Source of the DNA: Nautilus pompilius
Taxonomy: Eukaryota > Mollusca > Cephalopoda > Nautilida > Nautilidae
NCBI GenBank assembly: GCA_018389105.1
Contig: JACATO010001052.1
Coordinates: forward strand, 87,501 to 151,500
DNA: 64,000 bases
Direction: 5' to 3'
Below the pieces are notes generated by a model. The model had not been told where the DNA came from. It made no database searches and saw nothing but the letters and a program-made list of their open reading frames with translations. Numbering within the stretch: the stretch's first letter is position 1; every line of letters begins with the position of its first letter. Made by a program: the position numbers and the translations under genes. Positions 12,937 through 24,319 of the stretch are shown piece by piece.

Positions 12937-13416
12937 ATGCGACAAAACAGAACAATATTTCGTGCCTGGAAGTTGCTGCTGAACCATAGAAAGGAGCTGG
13001 GTTCTTGCGCAAATGTAAAGCTTGTAAAAAATCTGGGGGGGGGGAAACTGGTCAGAAGACATTTCAGATCCAGATATTTGGACACGAGAAATCGGTTTGC
13101 CAAAGATGATTTGTACAACCACCTGCAGTTTGGTATCCTCTTCATTCCGCTACTAACAGTACTCCACTTTATCTACCGCTTGGAACGCCGCCTGTCGGCT
13201 CATCTGTTCAGGAACGGCTCTCTTCGATCGCAAGTGACAAGAACCTTTACAGGAACAACAACAACAAAATGGTGTTGTAATGACGTCACAAGAGATACCG
13301 AACGACAGTCGGTTTTAAATATACTGCGTACGACCCGAAACTCTGTCTATATTTTATTTTCGTTATTAAAAAAAAAAGAAAAAAGTTTACAAAATCCTCG
13401 CATTCCATCGACGTAA
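12937..13416 (+). CDS. Unrecognised 159-codon open frame beside the promoter-like cluster
   Basis: The frame starts 11 bases after the YY1-like motif and runs 159 codons. It is basic (RAWKLLLNHRKELG, then LVRRHFRSRYLDTRNRF) and has one possible membrane-like stretch (FGILFIPLLTVLHFIY). It crosses a poly-G run without a shift, and its end is low-complexity. I recognise no family. No good GTAAG donor is seen inside. It could be a real first exon read too far, or chance in a CpG-rich zone. Confidence 0.2.
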   Translation: MRQNRTIFRAWKLLLNHRKELGSCANVKLVKNLGGGKLVRRHFRSRYLDTRNRFAKDDLYNHLQFGILFIPLLTVLHFIYRLERRLSAHLFRNGSLRSQVTRTFTGTTTTKWCCNDVTRDTERQSVLNILRTTRNSVYILFSLLKKKEKSLQNPRIPST

Positions 13417-13429
13417 ATCGTGTTCGGTC

Positions 13430-13440
13430 TAGTACACACA

Positions 13441-13473
<33 letters not shown>

Positions 13474-15160
13474 CCTAAGATCATGTCTGATTGAAGAAAG
13501 CGCGACTGGACACACCAATCAATATTGCTGAATAAATGTGAATTTTTATGACATAAGCCGGACTAATTGGTAGTAAGAATGCCTCGGTATGGCTCCGTAA
13601 TCGATACTTTAAATGTTGGAGAACAAACAAACAAAAATAAGGAAAAAAAAAGCCTTTAAGATTTAGGATTAGGTCGTGTTTAGGGCGGGTTAGGGTACGA
13701 TCTCCACATAAAATATTAGAAAACAAATAAAAACTGAAAGGAATTACTCGTGTTTTCGTGTCTTGCTGTCGGCCAATAATTTAATTAACACCGGGAAACT
13801 TGATTATCTAAGTAAGAAATCGCACAACACGACCAACGTTCGATCTTCTATTGTTTGTTTTTTTGTTTTAGTGCCATATCAGCAGATTTGGATACTGGCC
13901 GAACTGGTTCCCTGAAACTATGTGTTTTTTTTTTCTCTTTTGGTTTGCAAGAAGGGCTGCTAGTGAATGGCTAATAAGGTCCCTATTTCTAGAACGCTGA
14001 TAAAAAACTAAGAAAATAGCGAATTCAAAGAACATTCATTGAAAGACGACACTTGATTATGAAAGATTAGTCATATTTGCTTTTCTCTGAAGATCCTTTG
14101 GTTATCTGTCATTCATGTGACGCGGGTTCATTAATGACTGTAATCAATCATTTGGGTTGTATTCCAAAATCCGTTCTATATTTTCTTCTCGATTCTTTTT
14201 GTTTAACATTTGGCAATATGCAAATTGTAAGTCTGCATTTCTGATTAGCAGTGAGCTACTCGTCGCTAGAGGCTTCTGATTTCTACAAGAATAACGAGGA
14301 ATTCATTATAAATTACGCATTTTTCTGTATTTTGTCTATTCTCTGTGAATAACTCGACATTAGGTCTGGCAGCTAATTAAAGAAGGGAGATTATGTTAAA
14401 CAGCTGTATATCTTTCTGACCTTCAGTCATAGATTCGATAGATTTCTACCCATCTTCATTTCTCTCAAATTCTTCATGAATATCACTATTCTGGTCTGTG
14501 CTCTATCTATAGCAGTGCCTTTTTTTTTTACTGTAGACTTAAATAATACGTGGGTCGAACCTTTTGTCACTTTGAATGTTTCTAAAGAAAGTAGAATATT
14601 CTGATAAGATATTTCATACTGATTATATAAAATAATTGACTTTCGTTTGTTTTGTTTATTCAATTATCTATATTCTGTACTACACTTCGTTTTATTATTG
14701 GTTCACTGATTTATATACAAATGGAGTTGTAATCAATTCTGTGACTAGGCAGTAATCAGCTCATAAACACGAAATAAAGTTTGATGGTTCGCAAGTAACT
14801 TTGAAAATATTTAGACATTTTTTCTTTCATACATTTATTGTATTTATATGCACTTTTATTTATCTTGTTGGGCTTGTTTATTTTTTTTTAAATAAAGGTT
14901 TTTTTTAACTTGGCTCTACTAGCTTTTCTTTTTTGTTTAACTTGAAATTTGTTTGGTGGGCGTCAAATCTACTTGTCGCCACTTTACTTCGTATTTGAAA
15001 TCAGTCTGGAGCTCAATAACATCAATTTTATCCGATATAGAAAAGTATGAAAACCAAAAGTTTACTGAAAAGAAATCAGCTTTTGGTTATGAAATAGTGA
15101 ACATTAGAGCGGGAAGAAGGGTCTAGCTTACAAACCAGTCATTTGTGTATTAATCTCAGT
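13430..15160. other. No gene; TA/GA run at its start
   Basis: A TA run followed by a GA run lies at 13440-13473. The rest is AT-rich and featureless. Confidence 0.5.
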
Positions 15161-15164
15161 AAAT

Positions 15165-15663
15165 TTCTCTCTCTCTCTGAACTGAAATCATCTCTGTCTG
15201 TATGTCGATATCATCTCTCTCTCTGTACTGACGTCATCTCTGTCTGTGTATTAACGTTATCACTCTCTGTGTGTCGACATCATCTCTCTCTATCTTTGTG
15301 TGCTGATGTCATCTATGTCTGTGTAATAATGTCATCTCTCTCAGTGTGTGTCGACATCATCTCTCTCTCTGTACTGACGTCATCTCTTCTGTGTGTCGAC
15401 ATCATCTCTCTCTGTACTGACGTCATCACTCTCTGTGCGTCGACATTATGTCTCTCTCTGTCTCTCTCTCTTTGTGTACTGACGTCATCACTCTCTGTGT
15501 GTCGACATTATGTCTCTCTCTGTCTCTCTCTCTTTGTGTACTGACGTCATCTCTTTCTGTGTGTCGACATTATGTCTCTCTCTGTCTCTCTCTCTCTCTC
15601 TCTCTTTGTGTACTGACGTCATCTCTCTCTGTGTAATAATGTCTTCTCTCTGTGTGTCTCGAC

Positions 15664-15726
<63 letters not shown>

Positions 15727-15735
15727 CTCTCTCAA
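15165..15735. repeat. CT microsatellite with CRE units, cluster 2
   Basis: About six exact TGACGTCA copies alternate with GTAATAATGTCATC- and GTGTCGACATCATC-type words, all joined by CT runs. From about 15440 a block of roughly 60-75 bp containing CGACATTATG and GTACTGACGTCATC repeats three times. A pure CT run closes the cluster at about 15670-15730. Confidence 0.9.
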
Positions 15736-15739
15736 AAAA

Positions 15740-17060
15740 ACACTACTAATTTTTGTCTTATATAATTAATACGAAGATTAAAGTACAAAATCATAAATGT
15801 GTAAAATTACACGATTTTACTCAAAATATCGCCCATTTTTATGTGCATTCGCACTTTGGGCTTAGCAGATGATTGAGTCCAGTAAGAGATTCACGACGGT
15901 ATGAACGGTACTAACACTAATGCCTCCTCGAAGGCGGTGCATAGCAGCGGTTGAGAACGTGGAAAGGGGTAAGTTTTCTGTTGCACAGTGTTCATGGTCG
16001 TTGAATGTTTAGAAGGGACGTGAAGGAGGCTACAACCAAAACATTGGATAAACAGATGCTTTTAGTGGAAAGTCCTTGCTTGACTGCAGGCCTGTGGAAG
16101 ATAGTGCCATCTTGAAAGCCCCTTTTCCACCAACACTCTACTTTAGAGAGAAAAGGCTTTAGGTCTCACGTGTGTAGGGGGACAACCTGCGGTGTAGAGA
16201 CAGAATTGGCGAAAATCTCAGGAAGAATGCGCATGAAGTCTGCAGAATTCACGTGACTTGATGGCTAAAATCTACAGTGCGGTGGTTTCAGTTGTCCGCA
16301 CATCAAATGGGATTTCCTTCCACCCAGCGTCTGTTTGCGCTGGCGGTTAATGCAATTTCGGTCGATTCCCGACTGATGCATTAACCTGTCAAAACAAGCC
16401 GGTTTATCTGACGATCTGCCGGCTGCTGGGTTCGTGGTGCTGCGGTGTCGCTCTCTGGCCACCGCTGGGCTGACGAGTTATCCATGCCAACATAGCGGCG
16501 CTTACCACTGCGACTGGTTCGCGCGTGTCCGGGTTCAGGGGTACCCGCTGAAAAACCCGAAACTCGCTTCCTTTCTCGGCCCCTTGGGTTTTCTGAGGGC
16601 GGGGGTGGTTGGTGGGGGGTTAATTACACTGCCCTGCTAAATAGAGTTGAATAAGCGAGCCGAAAAAAAGAAAACGAACATTAAGAAAAAAAAGATGAAA
16701 AGGAAATACGAGATTTCTGCACCGATTCTAAGCGATGGGAACGGACAGCAGACATTTGTTTAAATCGGTTTTATTCCATTAATGCGAAGTAAGGAACACC
16801 TCATTAAAATATCGGTGAGGTCGGCCGAGTCCTCTGCTCGCCTGCTGCTGGTGTCGAGGCTAAATCAGAGCGCGGGAATTCCTTTCTTAGTGCACGCCTC
16901 CAATCGCTGATACAAAAAGGGCCATTTCGTCATAAAATCCCCGATGAAGAAAAAAGGAAACAAGGGGCGAAGTTGAACACGTGTTTGCCAATCAGTGTAA
17001 AATTTTCTTTTGCTTTCATATTCAAAAAAGTCAGCCTAATGAATTCGTTCGTCGGTCTTT
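15740..17060. other. No gene recognised; CpG-rich block at 16.26-16.64 kb
   Basis: The block at 16260-16640 has open frames on both strands without any family match. A GGGGTAAGTTT donor-like site lies at 15966. Nothing joins these into a gene model. Confidence 0.4.
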
Positions 17061-18045
17061 GACAAGGTCAGCTCCATCCTAGACGTTATCTACAGCTTCA
17101 AGGCCAGCTCCCTCCATCTTAGACGTAATCTACAGCTTCAAGGCCAGCTCCATCCTAGACGTTATCTACAGCTTCAAGGCCAGCTCCCTCCATCTTAGAC
17201 GTTATCTACAGCTTCAAGGCCAGCTCCATCCTAGACGTTATCTACAGCTTCAAGGCCAGCTCCATCTTAGACGTTATCTACAGCTTCAAGGCCAGCTCCA
17301 TCCTAGACCTTATCTACAGCTTCAAGGCCAGCTCCATCCTAGACGTTATCTACAGCTTCAAGGCCAGCTCCATCCTAGACGTTATCTACAGCTTCAAGGC
17401 CATCTCCATCCTAGACGTTATCTACAGCTTCAAGGCCAGCTCCCTCCATCTTAGACGTTATCTACAGCTTCAAGGCCAGCTCCATCCTAGACGTTATCTA
17501 CAGCTTCAATGTCAGCTCTATCTTAGACGTTACCTACAGCTTCAATGTCAGCTCTATCTTAGACGTTATCTACAGCTTCAAGGCCAGCTCCATCTTAGAC
17601 GTTATCTACAGCTTCAAGGCCAGCTCCATCCTAGACGTTATCTACAGCTTCAATGTCAGCTCTATCTTAGACGTTATCTACAGCTTCAATGTCAGCTCTA
17701 TCTTAGACGTTATCTACAGCTTCAATGTCAGCTCTATCTTAGACGTTATCTACAGCTTCAGGGCCAGCTCCATCCTAGCCGTTATCTACAGCTAAAAGGC
17801 CAGCTCCATCTTAGACGTTATCTACAGCTTCAAGGCCAGCTCCATCTTAGACGTTATCTACAGCTTCAAGGCCAGCTCCATCCTAGACGTTATCTATAGC
17901 TTTGTCAACTCCATCTTAGACGTTATCTACAGCTTCAATGTCAGCTCCATCTTAGACGTTATCTACAGCTTCCATGTCAGCTCCATCTTAGACGTTATCT
18001 ACAGCTTCAATGCCAGCTCCATCCTAGACGTTATCTACAGCTTCA
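17061..18045. repeat. Minisatellite, 36-bp unit, about 27 copies
   Basis: The unit is CTACAGCTTCAAGGCCAGCT then CCATCCTAGACGTTAT. A few copies are 40 bp long through an extra CCCT-type insertion. One variant (AATGTCAGCTCTATCTTAG) is clustered at 17508-17750, while the AAGGCC variant fills the ends, which indicates local spread of variants. One frame is free of stops through 36-bp copies but has no ATG. Confidence 0.95.
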
Positions 18046-18049
18046 AATG

Positions 18050-20425
18050 CACCATATGAACTAAAATTTTTTAAATTGTTGTCTTTAGGTTTTTTTTTTC
18101 TGTTGAAAATGGGGAGGAAATATGTAGACAGATTTTACAGCATATAAAGAAGCAGGCAGAGCAATTGTAAAAAAAATATGAATGTCTGTTTTAATTTTTA
18201 TGTGGCCGTTTTATTTCTATTTAAGCTGCTGTTGGTTTAATTACAGTTTATATCTTGTTCCGCTTAAAACAGTCTGGGGCCTACGTAGAAATCAGAGCCT
18301 TAATTTAATCGTAATAGCGGACAAAATCAAAGATCTTTAGAGAGAGACTATCATGAACGAACTTTAATGGAATCTCAGAAAAATATAGCTTGGATTTTAA
18401 CTAATAGTCGTCAGAGTCTGTTCACTCACAATTACAAAAATCAAAGACTCTCAGACTGTCGGTAAATATCGAATACACTCGGTCTACTATTACCGTTTTC
18501 TTAGCTTAAATGTTACAGAAAACAGCCAATAAAAGACTTGAAGTGATTTTTACGCATTTGTTTATATATTTGCTTGTTGGTTTTCTTTCTCCGTGCATAA
18601 CGCGCATCTACATATAATACGAAAATAAGAAACGGAATATGCGTTCCGGAGAGATTTTCCTAAATTCGGTTCAGAGGCACCAAAGTTACGCAGAACATCT
18701 CTCCTCGAAAATATTGACGTTATACGCAGAAAAGGTCGAAATATACTGGATCACGATGAAGCACAGGAAAAGAGTTATTTACCCGAAAGTGGATCATCAA
18801 CCAGGAATCTGACTGACTCTATGTGGAAACTGTGATCGAGATCCTGCGCCGCAGAGAAACGAATCAAACCAATAGAAAATTTGTTCTGTAACATCATTTC
18901 CTGTCTCCCAATAATTAAAGCTACCGAAAGAAAAAGTTAAGAAATATTTTTTTTTTAAAAGAATATCATAGATTTCCTGTTCGCACATTAACAAAGTCTT
19001 GAAAGACTTGACAAGGAATGTCCTGACCATAGAGGTAGGAAACTGAAAGCGGATGTCCGGATCTTCTAAAAAAATGACCAGAATAGAGGACAAAATCTTG
19101 ATCAGGTAGATAATAAAATACGTAAATAAATATATTGTTCCTCTCTATTATCTAACGCAAACACATCCTGGGCATCTTCGTCAGCTGTCAGATTTCAACA
19201 ATTTTGTGAAAGTATCTTCTGGAAGAGAAGGGCCAAGTGCATTTAATAAAAATAATGGCGGGGAAATTTAATGTAACAGCTATAAAAGGAGATAGAATAA
19301 ACTAATTGAACATTAACTCGTGAAAAAAAGATTAAGCTGACTTCTTTTAGTTTCTATACCTGCAATAAATCTGTAATACACTGTATTCACAAATTGCTGT
19401 AAACACCGCTTGATGACTAAAAGTAAATTCAGTTTTAACTTAAAAGCTGTCAGTTTTTGATTTTACTCATAAAAATTATTTTAGACATTTATTGATGTGT
19501 TTTCAACCAAAATTGTAATTCCTTCTTAAATTTATTTTTAAATCTTCTTACGGAAGTGTTCAGAGACAAATTGTGACACCCGTTCTGCTTTTTCATATAT
19601 TAAAATTTATTCCGCTTTAATCACATTCTTGAAAAAAGACAAGAGTGCTTGGCACGTGCTGAAGCAATCGCTAAAATACTCAAATAATCAAAACCAGACA
19701 TTTTGTGTGAAAATCCAAAGACATGAACATGAAATGATGGACAGGTACACCGTTAATTACCGTATCCTTTAGAAATTCATCGAAATTGGTAATAAACTTA
19801 AATATTAATAATAAAAACTAAAAAATATATTAATAGTATACTTTTTAACATTTTTATATAACTCCATGGAATTCTACGTGTATATTTAGTAATTAACTAT
19901 ATCAGAATCCCTTCTCTTTTATTCGAAAAACAAAAATGCCTTCGATTCTTACCTTTGACAAATTAAAGTTTTTGTAGACCAATTCTTGAGCCGGTTGTTT
20001 ATCTTGATTGGACACCGTGCCAACAATAGAGGAACCAGTTCCACTACTACGTAATCAACTTGAACATGGTACGAGGGCTAGTGACATGGAAGATGCTTGA
20101 CTCTGTTTCATTTCGGGCAACGACAGAAACCAGTGAAGAACATCACGGGTTAAGGAAGTGGCAAGTGTTTATCCGAGTTCATCTTCTTTAATCAAGGATG
20201 GTAAAACTAAAACACGAATTCTGACCTTAAACGTAGGAATGCCGCAAAGGGAATTTGTGTGTGTGTGTGTGTTTTAAATAATTCCGTGTTACCCGGATGT
20301 TACGGTAAACCAAAACAAAATTGTTTACCACTTCTTAGTCATATCCTGCCATACCTTGCGGTTTCAGCAAAGTCTGCATTGGACTTTAAAGGAACCACCT
20401 CGTACCTTTTATGCCAGTCTGCTCT
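18050..20425. other. No gene recognised; AT-rich
   Basis: No coding pattern, repeat array or element was recognised here. Confidence 0.5.
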
Positions 20426-20427
20426 TC

Positions 20428-20439
20428 TCTCTCTCTCTC

Positions 20440-20470
<31 letters not shown>

Positions 20471-20554
20471 CTCTCGTACTGATGTCGTCATCTCTCTCGT
20501 ACTGACGTCATCTCTCTCGTACTGACGTCATCTCTCTCTCTCTCTCGTACTGAC

Positions 20555-20639
<85 letters not shown>

Positions 20640-20640
20640 G
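20428..20640. repeat. CT microsatellite with CRE units, cluster 3
   Basis: Three exact TGACGTCA copies occur in the context CTCTCGTACTGACGTCATC, between long CT tracts. The CTCTCGTAC flank is the reverse complement of the GTACGAGAG flank in the 40-kb array. This makes the cluster a member of that subfamily rather than of the GTGTAC subfamily. Confidence 0.9.
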
Positions 20641-20644
20641 AAGT

Positions 20645-22630
20645 AACCCGACTTTTAGATTACAGCCACTTATGGCCAAGGCGATCAAACGTACTGCTTC
20701 ACCATAAAAAAAAAAACAACAAAAAAAATGTAACAAAACCTATCTTCAGATCAGGCTCGCACACCGAGACACTGTACCCATGGCCACCACTCCTGAACAC
20801 TTCTAATTAAATCACTCCCACCTCCCCCCCCCCCCGGTCGGGATATACACGGTCTTTTTTTGTGAAATCGCGTCAGATTTCGAAACATCAGATTTTAAAA
20901 TTTTAACTGTTTTTTTTACCATCAGGCATGCGAAAAGCCAAAGCTAGTTAACATTAGCATACAAGTTCGGCGGGTTAGTTCGACTTTATCGAGTAAAATT
21001 TTAAAATTCTAGGCTGATGCGAAACGTTTCGGTATAGCTCTACTGTGGCGCCTCAAACCGATAACGATATCCAGCTAATCCACTCAGTTTAATCCAGTGT
21101 TTATAATGAGCAAGAAAACACGAACTTAAACCATTCATCTGTCCATAACACTTACAAATATCTTTGGCAAACTTTGAAGTCGATTATTCTCTAGTATTTA
21201 GTAAAGCCATACCAACCTGACATTTGGTAAGATTTATTTACGTCAGCTAACTTTACCTAATTAATAACATTATTTTGTTCACTGTGGTGCTGGTATCATT
21301 CTTACTCTCATCAAGTGGGTGTGCACTGTGTCCGCTAATTTTCTTGTGATACTCGCAAGACAATAAAGCGTCTCACGTGTCCATCGAGACTTAACCACAG
21401 ACAAAAATTTCTGTTATTTTTTTTAAAGCTAACAGGAACAAAAGACAAATTGATGATGGTCTCAAATAAAGATAATGAGTTCACTAGAGACCGGCTGTCT
21501 AAACCATGCATCAATTATCCTGTAGTTTCGATGAATAAACTCAGTTCAGGTAGACAAACAGGTCAGCATCGAGTTACCCGTGTCTCTGTCAGACAAAGAC
21601 GGCGAGGAGAGCTTCATTTCCGTAACGCACCGCTGCTAATCGGGGTTAGATTCTTCAGCTTACTCCAAACTAGCAATAAATGCTTGGGTTCGGTCTTGAC
21701 AATTCTAAAGTATATTTACCAACGGTATTTATTCTCCGAGTTTCAGTAAATTGAGAGCGGTTTGAAATGAAACTGAATTCGTTATCGAACACTAGAAGCT
21801 GGAAGCGAAAGAGTTCTCTGCCCCTTGTGAAGCATGCTTTTGCTGACATTTTTATGAACGAGTTGGATTTTAAAAAAAAAAAAAGAAAAGCAAATGTAAA
21901 TAAATTAGCGAGAGGATGCAACTTTGGCGGATGCCTGGCTGTTCAAACAAAACCTTGTAGTTTTGTTGTTGTTTATACACACAAAAATACTATTCTTTGC
22001 AAAGTCCAAACCTTGCTAAATATTTGTGCTTGACTTTCGCGAATTTATTGCAGCTTCATGGATATTGCGCATAGGGAGAAGACAAATTACGAAGGCAGAT
22101 TATAAGGAGATACCGGGAAAATAAACTCGTTCTGTGAAGACGTTTCATAGAGGGGACGCCATGAAGATCGATACGGCAAAATAGGGAAAACGTTATGAAG
22201 AAGTGAATCACAAGGAGGCATATTATTTAGAAAAAGATAACACGATGGGGAGTTTCGTAGTAAAAGAGTTGGGTCATGTGGTGGTGGGGGACACATCGTC
22301 GGAATTTTATAAAAAGAAATAGAAATAAAGAAGAAAAAAACAACCAACACACACACATATATATTGAATCAGCTGTATATTGTGACAAACCGGGTTCTGA
22401 AACTGTTCAAGTGCCATTAAGGTGTCGCTCGACGTTTTCATCTATGACGTTTACAGAGATTCGTAACCTCAGGTGCAGAATGCTAATTATGCACTGTTTA
22501 TTGCTGCATGGAAGTTACTACACAACTAACATTCCACCAGATTTTGATGTTTGGCTTAAATATGAATATTACCCCCCCAAGAGAGCTTCACATACCCTGT
22601 GTACTCTGGTTGAATAAATTCTGATGCGCT
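20645..22630. other. No gene recognised
   Basis: A poly-C run lies at 20826-20836. Several frames of 80-113 codons (21450-22617, both strands) lack family matches and contain homopolymer runs. At 20900-21020 the word ATTTTAAAATTCTAGGCTGATG resembles one at 360-382, perhaps a diffuse repeat. Confidence 0.4.
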
Positions 22631-22636
22631 AGAGCT

Positions 22637-22950
22637 GTGGAAGGGCAACGCAGTTAACAATTGGTCACCTTGAGTTCGAATCGCGGTCTGGACCGAATCC
22701 TTTTACCGTACTTCACCGGCAGGTGGTTCCTTTTCGATCTTCTTCACCAGCTGGCCGTGTGTGTGTGGGAGGGATTCTTTGGAAACGGTCCCAGCTTAGT
22801 ATAAGAAACTAAAATCAGGTAAAAATGTTCTAGGTCTGGTGTTGTATGTGCCGACGACGCACACGGGCGAGATGGAAAGCTAGAATGGAAGTGGTCTGCA
22901 ATTTTTCCCTACTCTCTGACCCCGAAACAAGGGACGCAACATCAGGTCTG
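22637..22950. repeat. SINE-like repeat with tRNA-type B box
   Basis: The block contains GAGTTCGAATCGCGG, which fits a pol III B box, then GATCTTCTTCACCAGCTGGC, then TAGGTCTGGTGTTG. The copy near 61.3 kb shares these blocks in order. CpGs are retained here (for example GCCGACGACGCACACGGGCG). Exact ends and target duplications were not found. Confidence 0.5.
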
Positions 22951-22954
22951 GGGG

Positions 22955-23765
22955 AAGGGGTGCAGCCCGGAAAAGTGTTCAGCGTTAATCAGAGGACTCT
23001 GTTCTAGCCTCAAATGGGGTTGAGTCTTTTAGAGTTACTATGATCCGCGGACAGATAGGTACAGAAGAGAATGCTAAAAAAAACAGAAGTGTTGTCAAAA
23101 GGGAAACTGCTATGGTACAATTATATTTTTTTTAATCGGAATAACGATCCAAAGAACACCTCAGACATTACGAAGGAGTTTTTACAAAGGAAAGAAAAAA
23201 AAAGGCTGAATGCGGAGGCCATTGTCGCCAGATATAAACTTAATTAAATGGCTGTAAGAATACGTGAAGCAAAGAGTAATCCAGATCCAGGTAAAACCTA
23301 GATCGATATATATATATATATACCCTAAATCCGAACCGGATTTTCTTTATATTTATTTTTGGAATGGTCAGATCCTCCTGCGAATAGTAATTCCTCGGAT
23401 GTTCTAGTTCCCTTTCATAAATCATTAGTAAGACATCTTCTTTTGGAGTGTGCGGCTCAAACGTGGAATGCTCATCACAGAAAGGATATAGATAGCTCAG
23501 GGGGGGGTCTGCTAAGATGATCCGAGGTATCCACGAGCTCTTTTACGAAGAAAGATCAAGGAAACATCGACTGCCTGATCTGACATACAGACGTCTTCTG
23601 AGAGTCACAACAGAAGTATTTAAGTTTTTTTTTTTTTTTTTCTGGTGGATCTGTTGTTGTTGTTGTTTTTTTTTGTCTTTGATGTTAGTAGCATGAAAAC
23701 ATTAAAAGGAATTTGAAAAATTCAAGTGCCCGCTACCAGACGTGTGGAGTTAAAGTTTTAATAAC
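22955..23765. other. No gene recognised
   Basis: Contains a TA run at 23308-23322 and poly-T/TTG runs at 23625-23670. No coding signal was seen. Confidence 0.5.
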
Positions 23766-23769
23766 CGTG

Positions 23770-24309
23770 TAGTATCCGGCCGGAAGCTTTGCCGAGCCGG
23801 TGTAGCTGCGCGTTGGAAATGAAAATAGAACCTGCTACGCAATAAGAAGAAACCGGTTTCAGACCAAGGAACTACGACCACCGGGTGACGGTTTTATCGC
23901 CCGGGCGGAGACAGACTACCCGGGTGGACGGAAGCTGACGACCGGTCGTTGTCGGGGCGAACCGCGAACCGTCATATCGGCGAAAGGCGGAGAAGTCTGG
24001 GCGACCCCCTTGGTAAGAAACGGCTGGCGCGAGCGCGGGCGCGGGGCAGATTCGTTTGAGGGCGACCAGACAAGAGTTCGATCGGAAGAGATCTCCATCC
24101 AACTCCCGTTCGCCCGACGGGCGAGGATCGTACCCGTTAAAAAGAGAAAAAAAGCGCCACCTGAACAGCGGATCTGCAAACGTGGGATGTGACTTCTATA
24201 GTTCCCAGTCTGCCGAGATTGTCTTTTCCTGCTTCGCTGACGGACAAGTTCAAATAAAGGAAAAGTTCCCATTTTTTTTTGTTGTTGTTGTTGTTGTTGC
24301 GTTGCTCAG
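23770..24309 (+). promoter_or_regulatory. CpG island with a consensus splice donor at its edge (candidate first exon)
   Basis: The segment is strongly CpG-rich (CCGGGTGACGG, GCGAGCGCGGGCGCGG) and ends in TTGCTCAG|GTAAGTAATCC, a full-consensus donor with GT at 24310. Downstream DNA is abruptly AT-rich. A TTG run (24280-24298) precedes the donor. No coding exon was recognised downstream, so a noncoding first exon or a distant gene is possible. Confidence 0.3.
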
Positions 24310-24319
24310 GTAAGTAATC

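Noticed and set aside
22637-22710. Genuine tRNA gene
   Set aside because: Only box-like words are present; no cloverleaf stems could be paired, and the sequence continues as a longer repeat shared with 61.3 kb.
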